Shown here in pieces: positions 1 through 8,172 of a stretch of DNA of 47,408 nucleotides (positions are counted from its first letter, which is position 1; every line of letters begins with the position of its first letter). The position numbers were made by a program, and so were the translations under genes. The DNA comes from JACJYC01 sp964558465 (GTDB taxonomy: Bacteria > Bacteroidota > Bacteroidia > Chitinophagales > Saprospiraceae). The notes below the pieces were generated by a model. The model did not search any database, had not been told where the DNA came from, and saw only the letters and a program-made list of their open reading frames with translations. The stretch is from the NCBI GenBank assembly GCA_964558465.1, contig CAZLEF010000055.1, positions 1 to 47,408 of the forward strand. The letters are read 5' to 3'.

Positions 1-10
1 GGGGCGCCCG

Positions 11-34
11 GGGTGAGAGGGGTGAGAGGGTGAC
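11..34. repeat. Short GGTGAGAG-type tandem repeat at the window edge
   Basis: Two to three imperfect copies of an 8-9 bp unit (GGTGAGAG / GGGTGAGAG). The unit is the reverse complement of the CACCCTCT unit found inside the dehydrogenase gene at 44224-44275, so one unit type occurs at two distant loci. The tract may continue to the left of the window. Confidence 0.6.
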
Positions 35-41
35 ACATTTT

Positions 42-71
42 TAAACGATCATAAACGATCATAAACGATAA
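42..71. repeat. Three tandem copies of TAAACGATCA directly before the first gene
   Basis: Perfect 10-bp unit TAAACGATCA repeated twice and followed by a third copy that diverges at its end (TAAACGATAA). It ends one base before the ATG at 73 and so forms the whole immediate leader of that gene. It could be an iterated operator or simply another short tandem repeat of the kind seen across the window. Confidence 0.7.
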
Positions 72-72
72 A

Positions 73-1173
73 ATGCTGAACAACTGGCTTTCGCCGATTT
101 CAAAAAACCTGGCTGGAATGGATCTGTATCCTTTCCAGATGGGAAAACACCTGGAACTATACGCCGGCGAAATACCCAATCTGGAGGCTACCCGGGTGGC
201 GATAATAGGTTTGGAAAACAAAGGAACCGAAGCCATCCGGTCGGCCTTTTACAGGATGGCGTTTGCTTTTGAGGGGTTAAGGATTGCCGACCTGGGCAAT
301 ATCCGCAAAAGTGATGTCCAGTTTATTATTCCGCTGGTCCGGGAGTTGATCGAAAGCAATATTTGCCCGGTGGTGATCGGGGCGGATCCTTCGTTTTGCC
401 AGGCGCAGTTCAAGGCCTTTTTTGAATTGAAGGATTGGATCAGCCTTGCCGTGGCCGACGAGCAGGTAGCGATCAATCCGGCCGATCCGGCCGACCACAG
501 CGCCTATCTCAACCCACTTGCACTGGATAAAAAGACCCGCCTTTATCATCTGGCATGCCTGGGTTGCCAGGCGCATTATATGCCGCCGGAAGTGACCGCC
601 TGGATGGAGTCGAGGTATTTTGAATCCGTCCGCCTGGGCCGGGCCAAATCCGATCTTTCCGAGCTGGAGCCGGTCATCCGCGACGCCGATCTGTTTTGTT
701 TCCAGCTTTCGGCATTGAAACAAGCCGAAATGCCGGCTCAATTCCGTCCCAGCCCCAGTGGGTTTTCGCTGGAAGAGGCCTGCCAGATCTGCCGGTACGC
801 CGGGATGAGCGACAAACTGCGCGCTTTCGGGATATACGGGTACCAGCCGGGCAAAGATTTCCACAAACAAGGCGCCGAAGCCATCGCCCAGATGCTCTGG
901 TATTTCATGGACGGATTCTTCAACCGCAAAGGCGATTACCCGGTCAGTACCGATGGGTTGGTGGAATATATCGTGGATACCCACGGCGGAGACCACCAGG
1001 TCACTTTCTGGAAAAGCAACCGAAGCGGCAGATGGTGGATACAGGCCCCTGTCAGGTCGCATAAAAAATTCCAGCGCCACCGGCTGATCCCTTGCTCCTA
1101 TAACGACTATAAACTGGCTTGTCAGGATGAACTGCCGGACCGCCTCATTCAGGCTTTTAAGCGGTTTGACTGA
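73..1173 (+). CDS. Arginase/formimidoylglutamase-fold protein, probably non-catalytic
   Basis: A 366-aa protein that aligns by eye with the ureohydrolase (arginase, agmatinase, formimidoylglutamase) family in order and spacing. The segment ICPVVIGADPSF (97-108) stands where the family has GGxHS, AVADEQ (126-131) where it has DAHxD, FQLSALKQAEMPA (210-222) where it has the S-x-D-x-D-xxDP block, and SPSGFSLEEACQI (227-239) matches the SP.G.s..E segment that follows. The His and Asp residues that bind the two manganese ions in active members are absent from all three motifs. The fold is therefore inferred to be kept and hydrolysis lost. No signal peptide is visible, so it is cytoplasmic. It stands alone: its leader is a 10-bp repeat and a terminator follows it. 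Databases may call it formimidoylglutamase, which the residues do not support. Confidence 0.75.
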   Translation: MLNNWLSPISKNLAGMDLYPFQMGKHLELYAGEIPNLEATRVAIIGLENKGTEAIRSAFYRMAFAFEGLRIADLGNIRKSDVQFIIPLVRELIESNICPVVIGADPSFCQAQFKAFFELKDWISLAVADEQVAINPADPADHSAYLNPLALDKKTRLYHLACLGCQAHYMPPEVTAWMESRYFESVRLGRAKSDLSELEPVIRDADLFCFQLSALKQAEMPAQFRPSPSGFSLEEACQICRYAGMSDKLRAFGIYGYQPGKDFHKQGAEAIAQMLWYFMDGFFNRKGDYPVSTDGLVEYIVDTHGGDHQVTFWKSNRSGRWWIQAPVRSHKKFQRHRLIPCSYNDYKLACQDELPDRLIQAFKRFD

Positions 1174-1183
1174 CATTTTTGGG

Positions 1184-1213
1184 CTTTCCGCCGGCCTCAG
1201 GAAGGTTTTTTTT
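1184..1213 (+). terminator. Rho-independent terminator after the arginase-like gene
   Basis: CTTTCC (1184-1189) pairs with GGAAGG (1200-1205) around a 10-base loop and is followed by eight T (1206-1213). The stem has one G-T wobble. It lies 11 bases past the stop codon. Confidence 0.6.
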
Positions 1214-1467
1214 AAAAAAATCAAACAAAAAAACGGCATATTTTTTTCACAAAATGACCGCTAATTGAAAAAGATATTCGGAATAAAACATTGATTGTCA
1301 ATTAATTTAAATATAAATTATATATTTTTTTAATTAAAATTCAATTTCACAACACAAATATTTTGTCTTTGTTTGGCGGTAGATATCGCTGCACATTTGT
1401 ATCGTGATAGTTAAGTAACGGCGGCGGTTGATGAGAAACCGGTAAATGAACCGGACCAAAAGTTGAA

Positions 1468-1487
1468 ATATGTTCATGGGATTATAA
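1468..1487 (+). repeat. Box copy 1 (20-base exact repeat)
   Basis: A 20-base sequence found identically at 1741-1760. It contains the core TCATGGGATTAT and is followed within 10 bases by the hairpin at 1494-1540. Confidence 0.8.
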
Positions 1488-1493
1488 CTTGAT

Positions 1494-1540
1494 GGTAGTA
1501 AGTCGTCCTGAGGATGACTCGGGACGACCTACCACTTTTT
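1494..1540 (+). terminator. Hairpin with T-run, terminator-like
   Basis: GGTAG (1494-1498) and GTCGTCC (1502-1508) pair with GGACGAC (1522-1528) and CTACC (1529-1533). That gives 12 paired bases with a 3-base bulge on the left arm and a 13-base loop. Five T (1536-1540) follow. Confidence 0.6.
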
Positions 1541-1575
1541 AGTCCCTGATCAAAGATAATTCGCACCAAAAAAAA

Positions 1576-1601
1576 GAAGGCGGATCGGGCAATCCACCTT
1601 C
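1576..1601 (+). other. Stem-loop without T-run
   Basis: GAAGGCGGAT (1576-1585) faces ATCCACCTTC (1592-1601) with one C-A mismatch and a six-base loop. It lies between box copies 1 and 2 and could be part of a larger RNA fold. Confidence 0.45.
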
Positions 1602-1614
1602 CTGTCAGGTCGCG

Positions 1615-1626
1615 TCATGGGATTAT
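1615..1626 (+). repeat. Box copy 2 (core only)
   Basis: Contains the 12-base core TCATGGGATTAT without the flanking bases shared by the other two copies. It lies 141 bases after the core of copy 1. Confidence 0.65.
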
Positions 1627-1682
1627 GCTTGTTGACCTTTGAGATTACAATTTGCTAAAAGCTTACTTGACGGTGCGAAATT

Positions 1683-1733
1683 AAACCAAGGATCCGTACT
1701 GGCCAAATTTTGACGGATGTTTTTGGTTTTTTT
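1683..1733 (+). terminator. Second U-tailed hairpin of the box region
   Basis: AAACCAA (1683-1689) pairs with TTGGTTT (1723-1729), and ATCCGT (1692-1697) with ACGGAT (1713-1718). The 3' arm runs into seven T (1727-1733). The two helices are separated by a small internal loop. Confidence 0.5.
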
Positions 1734-1740
1734 AAAATGG

Positions 1741-1760
1741 ATATGTTCATGGGATTATAA
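1741..1760 (+). repeat. Box copy 3 (20-base exact repeat)
   Basis: Identical over 20 bases to 1468-1487, and again followed about 10 bases later by a U-tailed hairpin. Confidence 0.8.
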
Positions 1761-1768
1761 TTAAAATG

Positions 1769-1798
1769 AGTCGCATCATTATGGTGCGACTTTTTTTT
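1769..1798 (+). terminator. Strong rho-independent terminator before the DUF3857 array
   Basis: AGTCGCA (1769-1775) pairs perfectly with TGCGACT (1785-1791) around a 9-base loop, followed by an unbroken run of eight T (1791-1798). It lies upstream of the ATG at 1917, so transcripts from the box region should stop here. This argues against translation starting at the TTG at 1797. Confidence 0.75.
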
Positions 1799-1916
1799 GT
1801 CTCGTCCGCAGCGCTCCACTCAAAATAATTCACCGAGTTTTTTCGTCATAAGTACAGGTAATTTTATCAGACCGACCAGTTACCGGTTTATTCATTTGAC
1901 CAATAGACTAAAACTT

Positions 1917-3926
1917 ATGTTCACACCCCGTTCCCTGACGCGCTTGCGTGTCCCTTCCCGTTTTTTTTCCACCGTTTTTGTTGTCTTGTTCATGCCATTT
2001 GCCGGTCTCGGCCAGGAAACCGACCTGGTTTTTGGGAATATTCCCCCCGCAGATCGGTTCATGAAGGTTTATGAGCCGGATACTGCGGTTGCGGCGGTGG
2101 TGTTGGGCGAATCGGGGGATATGTATTTTGTTAAGGGCGATCGCGGGTATGAGTACAGCCTGCACATTCACCGCAGGGTTAAATTGCTCAAGAACCAGGC
2201 CTTCGGCGATCACGGCGCGGTTTCCATCCCGTTTTACCATTTCGAGGAACTCGAATACGCCCAGATCGTCCGGGCTCAGACCATTACACCGGACGGACGA
2301 ACCTATCCCGTTGAAAAGAAAGATATTTTTACCGAACGTATGAATGACCGCTGGTCAAGGATCACCTTTACCTTTCCAAAATTGGAAGAGGGCGCCATTG
2401 TGGAATATGTCTCCGTTCTGCACTCCCGGGATATTGTACAACCCAGAACCTGGTACTTCCAGGAATCCGTTCCCGTCCGGCTCAGCGAATTAAAACTTCA
2501 CAATAACCTGCCGGCTTCCTACGTCACGTTTTTCGAAGGGGCCGAATACCTGAAAAAGGTGGAAGAAAACAAGGAAGGGGTCTGGTTGGCAGCCGGCGAG
2601 ACCAAATTCCTGTTTGGCAACCATTTGTTCCGGATGGTCAATAGCCCCGCGCTTCGCGAGGAGGCTTTTATGACGACTTTGGAGGATTATCGAACGAGGA
2701 TAAGACTCCAGTTGAGTGAGATCCTTCATGCCGACGGCTTCAAGCAGCAAGTGCTTTCCACCTGGGAAAAAGCGGCAAAAGACCTCGCTGTCAATGAAGG
2801 TTTTGGCGACTACTACACAAAAAAACGTTATTTCAAACAATTGGCTGCCGACCTGGAACCCGTTGTCCTGCCTTTGGCCTCACCCAAAGAAAAAATGGAG
2901 GCTATTTACACCTACATTACAAACAATGTAAAATACAACGGCAGGGATGGGGTTTTTCCCCGCAGAAACCCGGATGAAGCCTATCTGCAGAAAGAAGCCA
3001 GTTCATCCGAACTGAACTGCATGATGCTGGCCATGCTCAGGAATTTCGGGATTGATGCGCAGCCCATTCTCACCTCAACACGCGACCACGGACGCATGAT
3101 CCAGAGTTACCCTATTATGGATCAGTTTAACTACGTCATGGCCTGCGTGAATCTGGACGGCGAGATCCGCCTGCTCGATGCCACCAACCCCTATAAACCG
3201 TCCGGCTTACCTTCTGCGAGAGCCCTCAACCACCACGGATGGGTGGCCAACCCGGACAACCCTGTCTGGATCAATATAGAAATGTACCCGTCTACCGATG
3301 CCTATGCCGGCAAACTGACGCTTTCGGCCGAAGGCGACCTGCGAGGCGTCATGCGGGCCTCCTTCTCGGCGTATAATGCTCTGGACGAACGGGAAAATTA
3401 TTTCCAGGATACGAGCGGTGTTTATTGGAAAAAACGACTTGACGGATGGCTCCCTGATCTTCGGCTGGATTCCATCAATTTTCAACGGACGAAAGAATGG
3501 AAAAAAGACTTTATCAACATAGTCTATTTTTACAGCCCTGAAGGGGCCGCTGCGGTCGACAATTATTTGTACTGCCCACCCGTGGTGTACTCCGGTTTCA
3601 GGGAAAATCCCTTGCGGCTCAAGGAACGGACCTTCCCGATCGACCTGCCTTACCCCTTCATCGAACAATATAATATGACCCTGGAACTACCCGACGGCTT
3701 CGAGGTGGAAGAATTGCCGGCAAACACAGCCATCCAACTGCCCGACGATACCGGATCGTTTAAATGGGAGATCAAACCATTGGCCGCCAATAAACTGCAT
3801 ATCCAGTATTCTTTCAGCCTCTTGAAGACCACGATTCCCCCAAACCTGTACCAGGATGTGAAAAAAATGTTTGATGCACTTATCGAGAAACAAGGCGAGC
3901 AAATCGTTTTGAGGCGAAAAAGTTAG
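1917..3926 (+). CDS. Secreted DUF3857/transglutaminase-like protein, catalytic Cys and His lost
   Basis: 669 aa. The ATG at 1917 is preferred to the upstream TTG at 1797 because it gives a clear signal peptide (basic start, hydrophobic core, end near GLGQ) and avoids the terminator. An N-terminal DUF3857 domain is followed by a transglutaminase-like domain. The residue aligned with the catalytic Cys of the third paralogue is Ser363 (segment ASSSELNC), the aligned His is Tyr406 (FNYV), and the Asp remains (Asp421, LLDA). A DUF3858-like C-terminal domain ends in EQIVLRRKS. It is therefore probably not a Cys-type transglutaminase or protease; a binding or structural role in the periplasm is inferred. 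It heads a tandem of three related genes, and the next begins 127 bases later. Confidence 0.85.
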   Translation: MFTPRSLTRLRVPSRFFSTVFVVLFMPFAGLGQETDLVFGNIPPADRFMKVYEPDTAVAAVVLGESGDMYFVKGDRGYEYSLHIHRRVKLLKNQAFGDHGAVSIPFYHFEELEYAQIVRAQTITPDGRTYPVEKKDIFTERMNDRWSRITFTFPKLEEGAIVEYVSVLHSRDIVQPRTWYFQESVPVRLSELKLHNNLPASYVTFFEGAEYLKKVEENKEGVWLAAGETKFLFGNHLFRMVNSPALREEAFMTTLEDYRTRIRLQLSEILHADGFKQQVLSTWEKAAKDLAVNEGFGDYYTKKRYFKQLAADLEPVVLPLASPKEKMEAIYTYITNNVKYNGRDGVFPRRNPDEAYLQKEASSSELNCMMLAMLRNFGIDAQPILTSTRDHGRMIQSYPIMDQFNYVMACVNLDGEIRLLDATNPYKPSGLPSARALNHHGWVANPDNPVWINIEMYPSTDAYAGKLTLSAEGDLRGVMRASFSAYNALDERENYFQDTSGVYWKKRLDGWLPDLRLDSINFQRTKEWKKDFINIVYFYSPEGAAAVDNYLYCPPVVYSGFRENPLRLKERTFPIDLPYPFIEQYNMTLELPDGFEVEELPANTAIQLPDDTGSFKWEIKPLAANKLHIQYSFSLLKTTIPPNLYQDVKKMFDALIEKQGEQIVLRRKS

Positions 3927-3960
3927 CAGACTCGGAGTAAATGATTTCCATCCATTAAAC

Positions 3961-4008
3961 GGACCTTATGAAATCCAGAACCAGCAGATCGTTTTGAAGA
4001 AACAATAG
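3961..4008 (+). pseudogene. 3' remnant of a further DUF3857 paralogue
   Basis: In one frame this stretch reads GPYEIQNQQIVLKKQ and a stop, nearly the last residues of the next gene (EKQNQQIVLKKQ). The final 23 bases (3985-4007) are identical to 6025-6047. There is no start or upstream domain. It looks like the tail left when one copy of a tandem array was deleted by recombination, or a fragment left by duplication. Confidence 0.75.
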
Positions 4009-4053
4009 GGTAGCAATTAGTTTAATCTTTGATATAAGTAAAAAAGCTGATTT

Positions 4054-6048
4054 ATGAAACCTTTTGCATTGTGTTTTGCGGTTACAGCAGTTTTTATCAC
4101 TAAGATCCAGTCACAGGAGGACATGAAATGGGGCAACGTCCCTGAAGAATTCCTTCAGATGAAGACTTACGAACCCGATACCGGCGCCGCCGCGCTGGTT
4201 TTGGGGCATACCGGAGAGTTGTATTTTGACTTCGCACAAGGGAAACTGGAATATTTTTTTGAACGGCACAAAAGGGTGAAAATTTTCAACAGGAGCGCAT
4301 TTGACGAAGGGGATATCACGATCCCGGTTTTTGAAAATGAAAAGGTAATTGAAATCCAGGGCAAAGTCTTCACGCCGGACGGCCAGGAGTTCAACCTGAA
4401 AAAATCGGATATTTTTGAAGAGAAGGTGACTAAATCCTTCAGATTAATGAAATTTTCCTTGCCCAACCTGACGGAAGGCGCCGTCCTGGAGTTTCGGTAC
4501 AAGCTGAATTCCGAACATGTGGTTCAGTTGGAAACCTGGTACTTTCAGGAGAACGTCCCCACGCTCTGGAGCGAATACGAACTGGATATACCCGAATGGT
4601 TCAGGTACGTCACGATCAGCCAGGGGGAAAGCCTGGTGAAGTCGGAGGTCATCGAATCCCGCAAACCGTTAAGAGTCCCGACTTACCAGACCTCTGTTTC
4701 GGGCACCCGGCAATCGGGTACTGCCAATACCGATGCCGTTGTGAGGAAATACCGGTACTGGGCCAAAGATATGCCTGCGCTGCGCCACCAGGAATACATT
4801 ACCACGATGGAAGATTATTACGCCAAGGTGCGTTATCAGTTGGCCAGTATTCAATGGCCCAATGAACCGACCGAACCTGTATTGGGCACCTGGGAAAGGC
4901 TTGCAACCGGGCTTTGGGAGAGCGACAATTTCGGAGGCCAGATCACCAAAAGCAAGAATTTTAAAAAACTGAAAGATGCCTTGACCCCCAGCCTGAATGG
5001 GTTGACGACGAAAGATGAAAAAGTACAGGCTATCTACCGGTTCGTGGCTCAAAACATTAAATGGGACGAAAACTTCGGCATCTTCGCCCGAACGAATCTG
5101 GACGAATGTTTTGAGAAACAACAGGCCAGCGCCGTCGAACTCAATCTCATGCTCCTGGCCTTGCTTGCTGATCAGGAGATTTCCGCTTTTCCCCTGCTGG
5201 TGAGTACCCGCGACCACGGCAAAGCCATCGAAGTTTACCCGATCATGGGCCAATTCAACCATATGGTGGCCCTGGTGGAATACGAAGGCCAGATGATCCT
5301 GCTCGACGCAGGGTCGAAACACCGGCCGCCGGGTTTTCCCCGGATATCGACCCTGAATAAAAAAGGGTGGCTTGTGGACAAAACCAGCCCCCAATGGGTT
5401 GATCTGCCGGTCCTGGCAGGCAATACCACCATTCTGGCTACGCTCAAACTGGACGAAAACGGGCAGTTGTCGGGTACGGTTCAGGAGAAATATCAAGGTT
5501 ACGACGCCGTGGAAATGCGGGTTGGGCTGGAAGAAGCCAAGGGCGATCAACCCATTCGGGACGCATTCAAAGACAAATTTCCGGACGCTGCCTTGGAAGG
5601 GATTGAAATAAAAAACCTGGATGATCCGCTCCAACCTCTGGCGGTCAACCTGAAATGCACCCTCCCGGATGCGGCGGTAGCCAATGGCGATTTTATTTAT
5701 ATCAGTCCGGTGCTGGTACCCCCTTTTGAAGAGAATCCTCTGAAACTTGACAAAAGGGATTACCCGGTAGAATTGCCGTATATGATCAGCCAGAAACATA
5801 TTTTACAAGTGGAGCTTCCGGCCGGGTACACGATGGAAGAAAACCTGGAACCCGTTCGAATGGTGTTGCCCGACCAGGGGGGTTTATTCACCATGATGGC
5901 TTCGGTGATCAACAATAAACTGCAGGTAGTGTACGAATTCCGGCTGACGCAGGTTCAGTTCCAGCCGGAGGAATACGTCGGGCTGAAAACCTTTTTTGAC
6001 CTGGCGCTTGAAAAACAAAATCAACAGATCGTTTTGAAGAAACAATAA
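4054..6048 (+). CDS. Secreted DUF3857/transglutaminase-like protein, catalytic Cys lost
   Basis: 664 aa with a signal peptide ending near KIQSQ. It parallels the preceding gene throughout: the N-terminal motif (MKTYEPDTGAAALVLG against MKVYEPDTAVAAVVLG), the middle segment STRDHGK, and the C-terminal QQIVLKKQ. In the transglutaminase-like core the Cys position holds Ala360 (ASAVELNL), while His403 (FNHM) and Asp418 (LLDA) are kept. It therefore lacks the nucleophile. It is 27 bases upstream of the next gene, which suggests one transcript. The preceding gap contains the tail of a deleted paralogue. Function is unknown; an envelope role in the periplasm is inferred from the signal peptide. Confidence 0.85.
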   Translation: MKPFALCFAVTAVFITKIQSQEDMKWGNVPEEFLQMKTYEPDTGAAALVLGHTGELYFDFAQGKLEYFFERHKRVKIFNRSAFDEGDITIPVFENEKVIEIQGKVFTPDGQEFNLKKSDIFEEKVTKSFRLMKFSLPNLTEGAVLEFRYKLNSEHVVQLETWYFQENVPTLWSEYELDIPEWFRYVTISQGESLVKSEVIESRKPLRVPTYQTSVSGTRQSGTANTDAVVRKYRYWAKDMPALRHQEYITTMEDYYAKVRYQLASIQWPNEPTEPVLGTWERLATGLWESDNFGGQITKSKNFKKLKDALTPSLNGLTTKDEKVQAIYRFVAQNIKWDENFGIFARTNLDECFEKQQASAVELNLMLLALLADQEISAFPLLVSTRDHGKAIEVYPIMGQFNHMVALVEYEGQMILLDAGSKHRPPGFPRISTLNKKGWLVDKTSPQWVDLPVLAGNTTILATLKLDENGQLSGTVQEKYQGYDAVEMRVGLEEAKGDQPIRDAFKDKFPDAALEGIEIKNLDDPLQPLAVNLKCTLPDAAVANGDFIYISPVLVPPFEENPLKLDKRDYPVELPYMISQKHILQVELPAGYTMEENLEPVRMVLPDQGGLFTMMASVINNKLQVVYEFRLTQVQFQPEEYVGLKTFFDLALEKQNQQIVLKKQ

Positions 6049-6075
6049 AAACACCACCAGCTTAAAGATATTCAT

Positions 6076-7974
6076 ATGAAATCTGTTTTTTGGAGTTTTT
6101 GCATATTACTGGTTGGCGTACTTCCTGCCGGCGCCCAATACGCTTTCGTCAATATTCCAGACACCCTCCTGAAAGACGCGGTGGAGGTGGTGCGTGAGGA
6201 ATCCTTTTATTTTACAGTGGAATCCATCAAAAACGGCCGGCTGGTTTATCGCAAAGCCGTCACCCTGCTCAATGACAAAAGCACGGCCAATACCCTGGTA
6301 ATCCATTACGACCAGGAGTCAAAAGTTAAGGGCATCAAGGCCCGGATCTTTGACGCGCAGGGCAAACAAGTCCGGGAAGTGGAAAAATCGGAGATCCAGG
6401 ACCTCAGCGCAGTCAGCAACTTTTCCATCTACGAGGATGACCGCGTGAAAGTGCTCGAAATTGCCTATAACGCCTACCCTTATACCATCGAAATCGAATA
6501 CGAGCAGGATTTAAAAGGGATCAATTTTTGTGTATTCCCAACCTGGAATATTCAGGGTTACGCCCAATCCGTACAACAGGGCGAATTTGTTGTCGATCTG
6601 CCGGCCGGGCAGGAATTTTTTTACGAAACCCTGAATATCGACCTGCAACCGGAAGTGAAAAGGGAGAAAGAACGGAACGTTTATGCCTGGAAAGTCCGGA
6701 ACCTGCCTGCCATCAAATCAGAACCCAGGAATCCGCCCGCCAGCAAGGTGCTGCCCATGATCAACACGGCGCCCGGCGAATTCCAGACCGGAGATTATAC
6801 CGGCAGCATGGCCAACTGGAAAGAATACGGCGCCTATATGTACCGGTTGTTTGAAGGGCGCGACCAATTGCCCAAACCTGCAGCTGAAGAAATAAGGAAT
6901 CTCGCTGCAAAAGCCAGCGCCAACCGGGAGAAAATCGATCTGCTGTATCGGTACCTGCAGGAGAATATGCGCTACGTCAGTGTGCAATTGGGCATCGGTG
7001 GCTGGCAGCCTTTTGACGCCGAATATGTTTACAATAAAAAATACGGCGACTGCAAGGCGCTCAGTAATTACATGAAGGCTATTTTGAAGGAGGTTGGCAT
7101 TGAGGCTTACCCTGCGCTGATCTACAACGGACGACTGGATTATGAGGTCCACGAAAACTTCACCCGGCCCCGATTCAATCACGTCGTGCTTTATATCCCA
7201 TCCGAAGATTATTGGCTGGAATGCACCAGTACGTTCAGCCCGCCTAATTACCTGGGAGAAGGCAATGCCAATCGCAATGTGCTCCTGATCACGCCGGAGG
7301 GCGGAAAACTGACAAAAACACCCGATCTTGCCCCGGCAGACAACCTTGAGGCGCATCAAATCCAGGTTGTACTGGCAGCCGACGGCAGCGCCCGCGTTTC
7401 GGTGAAGGGCCTGTACAAGGGGGCGGATCACGAATTGGTTAGAAGCCTGCATCATTACGCCTCCGGAAAAGAAAGGGAAGAATTTTTGATGCGCAACAGC
7501 AGTTTGCCCTCCTTTACGCTCGACAAGCTCGAGGTTACCAGCCTGTCGGACGCTCCTGAGGGAACGATGGATTACGAGGTAACCGTGAAGCGGTACGCGG
7601 CTAAAGCGGGCAAACGACTTTTTGTACCCATCAATGCGGTTACACCCAATACCGAAACCCCGGGAGAAACGGAAAAAAGACGGCATTCCATTGTATTTTC
7701 GCGGGGATATACCGAACGGGATGAAATCGGGATACAGTTACCGGAAGGATACGAGGTGGAAAGCCTGCCGGAGTCGAATGTCAACCTGAAAACGGAATTT
7801 GGCGAATATCGCCTGACGTTGGAACAAAAAGAAAAATCGCTGGAATGCGTCCGGGAGTTGATCATCTACCCCGTACAAATACCGGCTGACCAATACGGCG
7901 CGTACCGCGATTTTTTCAAGGCAGTGGTCAAATCGGACGGGATGAAGGCGGTTTTGGTGGAAAAGAGGACTTAG
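6076..7974 (+). CDS. Secreted DUF3857/transglutaminase-like protein with intact Cys and His
   Basis: 632 aa. Signal peptide, cleavage near PAGAQ. The DUF3857 domain covers roughly residues 40-210 and the transglutaminase-like core 265-395. Cys326 (KYGDCKALSNYM) and His369 (FNHVVLY) are present. The acidic member is Glu382 (WLECTS) rather than Asp. The DUF3858-like C-terminal domain follows. Among the three tandem genes it alone could be a Cys-dependent hydrolase or acyltransferase; the substrate is unknown. It is probably cotranscribed with the gene before it (27-base gap). A palindromic repeat element begins two bases after its stop codon. Confidence 0.85.
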   Translation: MKSVFWSFCILLVGVLPAGAQYAFVNIPDTLLKDAVEVVREESFYFTVESIKNGRLVYRKAVTLLNDKSTANTLVIHYDQESKVKGIKARIFDAQGKQVREVEKSEIQDLSAVSNFSIYEDDRVKVLEIAYNAYPYTIEIEYEQDLKGINFCVFPTWNIQGYAQSVQQGEFVVDLPAGQEFFYETLNIDLQPEVKREKERNVYAWKVRNLPAIKSEPRNPPASKVLPMINTAPGEFQTGDYTGSMANWKEYGAYMYRLFEGRDQLPKPAAEEIRNLAAKASANREKIDLLYRYLQENMRYVSVQLGIGGWQPFDAEYVYNKKYGDCKALSNYMKAILKEVGIEAYPALIYNGRLDYEVHENFTRPRFNHVVLYIPSEDYWLECTSTFSPPNYLGEGNANRNVLLITPEGGKLTKTPDLAPADNLEAHQIQVVLAADGSARVSVKGLYKGADHELVRSLHHYASGKEREEFLMRNSSLPSFTLDKLEVTSLSDAPEGTMDYEVTVKRYAAKAGKRLFVPINAVTPNTETPGETEKRRHSIVFSRGYTERDEIGIQLPEGYEVESLPESNVNLKTEFGEYRLTLEQKEKSLECVRELIIYPVQIPADQYGAYRDFFKAVVKSDGMKAVLVEKRT

Positions 7975-7976
7975 TA

Positions 7977-8172
7977 AATAATGTGAGTTTTGGATAGAAA
8001 TTCGTTTCAATTGATGGGGAGTAATTTTAACCACAAAGACGCAAAGGAATCACAAAGAACACAATTTCCTTCGTGTACTTTGTGGAATCTTAGTGTCTTT
8101 GTGGTTAATTCGTCAGGTTGAATTATTTAAGTCAGAGGGGACATTAAAACCCATCCAAAACTTACGTTAAAT
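7977..8172. mobile_element. MITE-like palindromic element, copy A
   Basis: About 195 bp. Its ends are inverted repeats: AGTTTTGGAT near the left end against ATCCAAAACT near the right end, inside about 20 bp of 17/20 match. The interior is a long imperfect palindrome starting TTAACCACAAAGACGCAAAG and ending CTTAGTGTCTTTGTGGTTAA. It has no reading frame. A second copy lies at 8974-9194, so the two frame the Lgt-like gene. Copy A ends at the base before that gene's ATG. Such a transcript would fold into one long hairpin. Confidence 0.7.

Larger units (their letters stand above)
1214..1916. other. Gene-free stretch with a repeated box and serial U-tailed hairpins
   Basis: About 700 bases without a convincing reading frame. 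The first 150 bases are very AT-rich. From about 1468 the stretch holds three copies of a box with core TCATGGGATTAT (1474-1485, 1615-1626, 1747-1758), 141 and 132 bases apart. Each is followed by a hairpin ending in a T-run (1494-1540, 1683-1733, 1769-1798). A further T-less hairpin lies at 1576-1601. AATTCGCACC (1559-1568) could also pair with GGTGCGAAATT (1672-1682). The pattern suggests structured RNA or small tandem transcription units; no known RNA family was recognised. Confidence 0.5.

Noticed and set aside
277..1239. 320-codon frame opposite the arginase-like gene
   Set aside because: It lies antisense to a protein with clear family motifs, has no recognisable domain, and is the kind of open shadow common in this GC range.
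1374..1440. tRNA-like or known riboswitch fold in the gene-free stretch
   Set aside because: No cloverleaf arms or T-loop were found and no known riboswitch core could be recognised.
1797..1916. Upstream TTG start for the first DUF3857 protein
   Set aside because: It lies inside the T-run of a terminator and adds 40 residues before a clear signal peptide starting at 1917.
4021..4054. Promoter in front of the second DUF3857 gene (TAATCTTTG)
   Set aside because: The spacing is one base too long for TAnnTTTG and no -33 box was seen.
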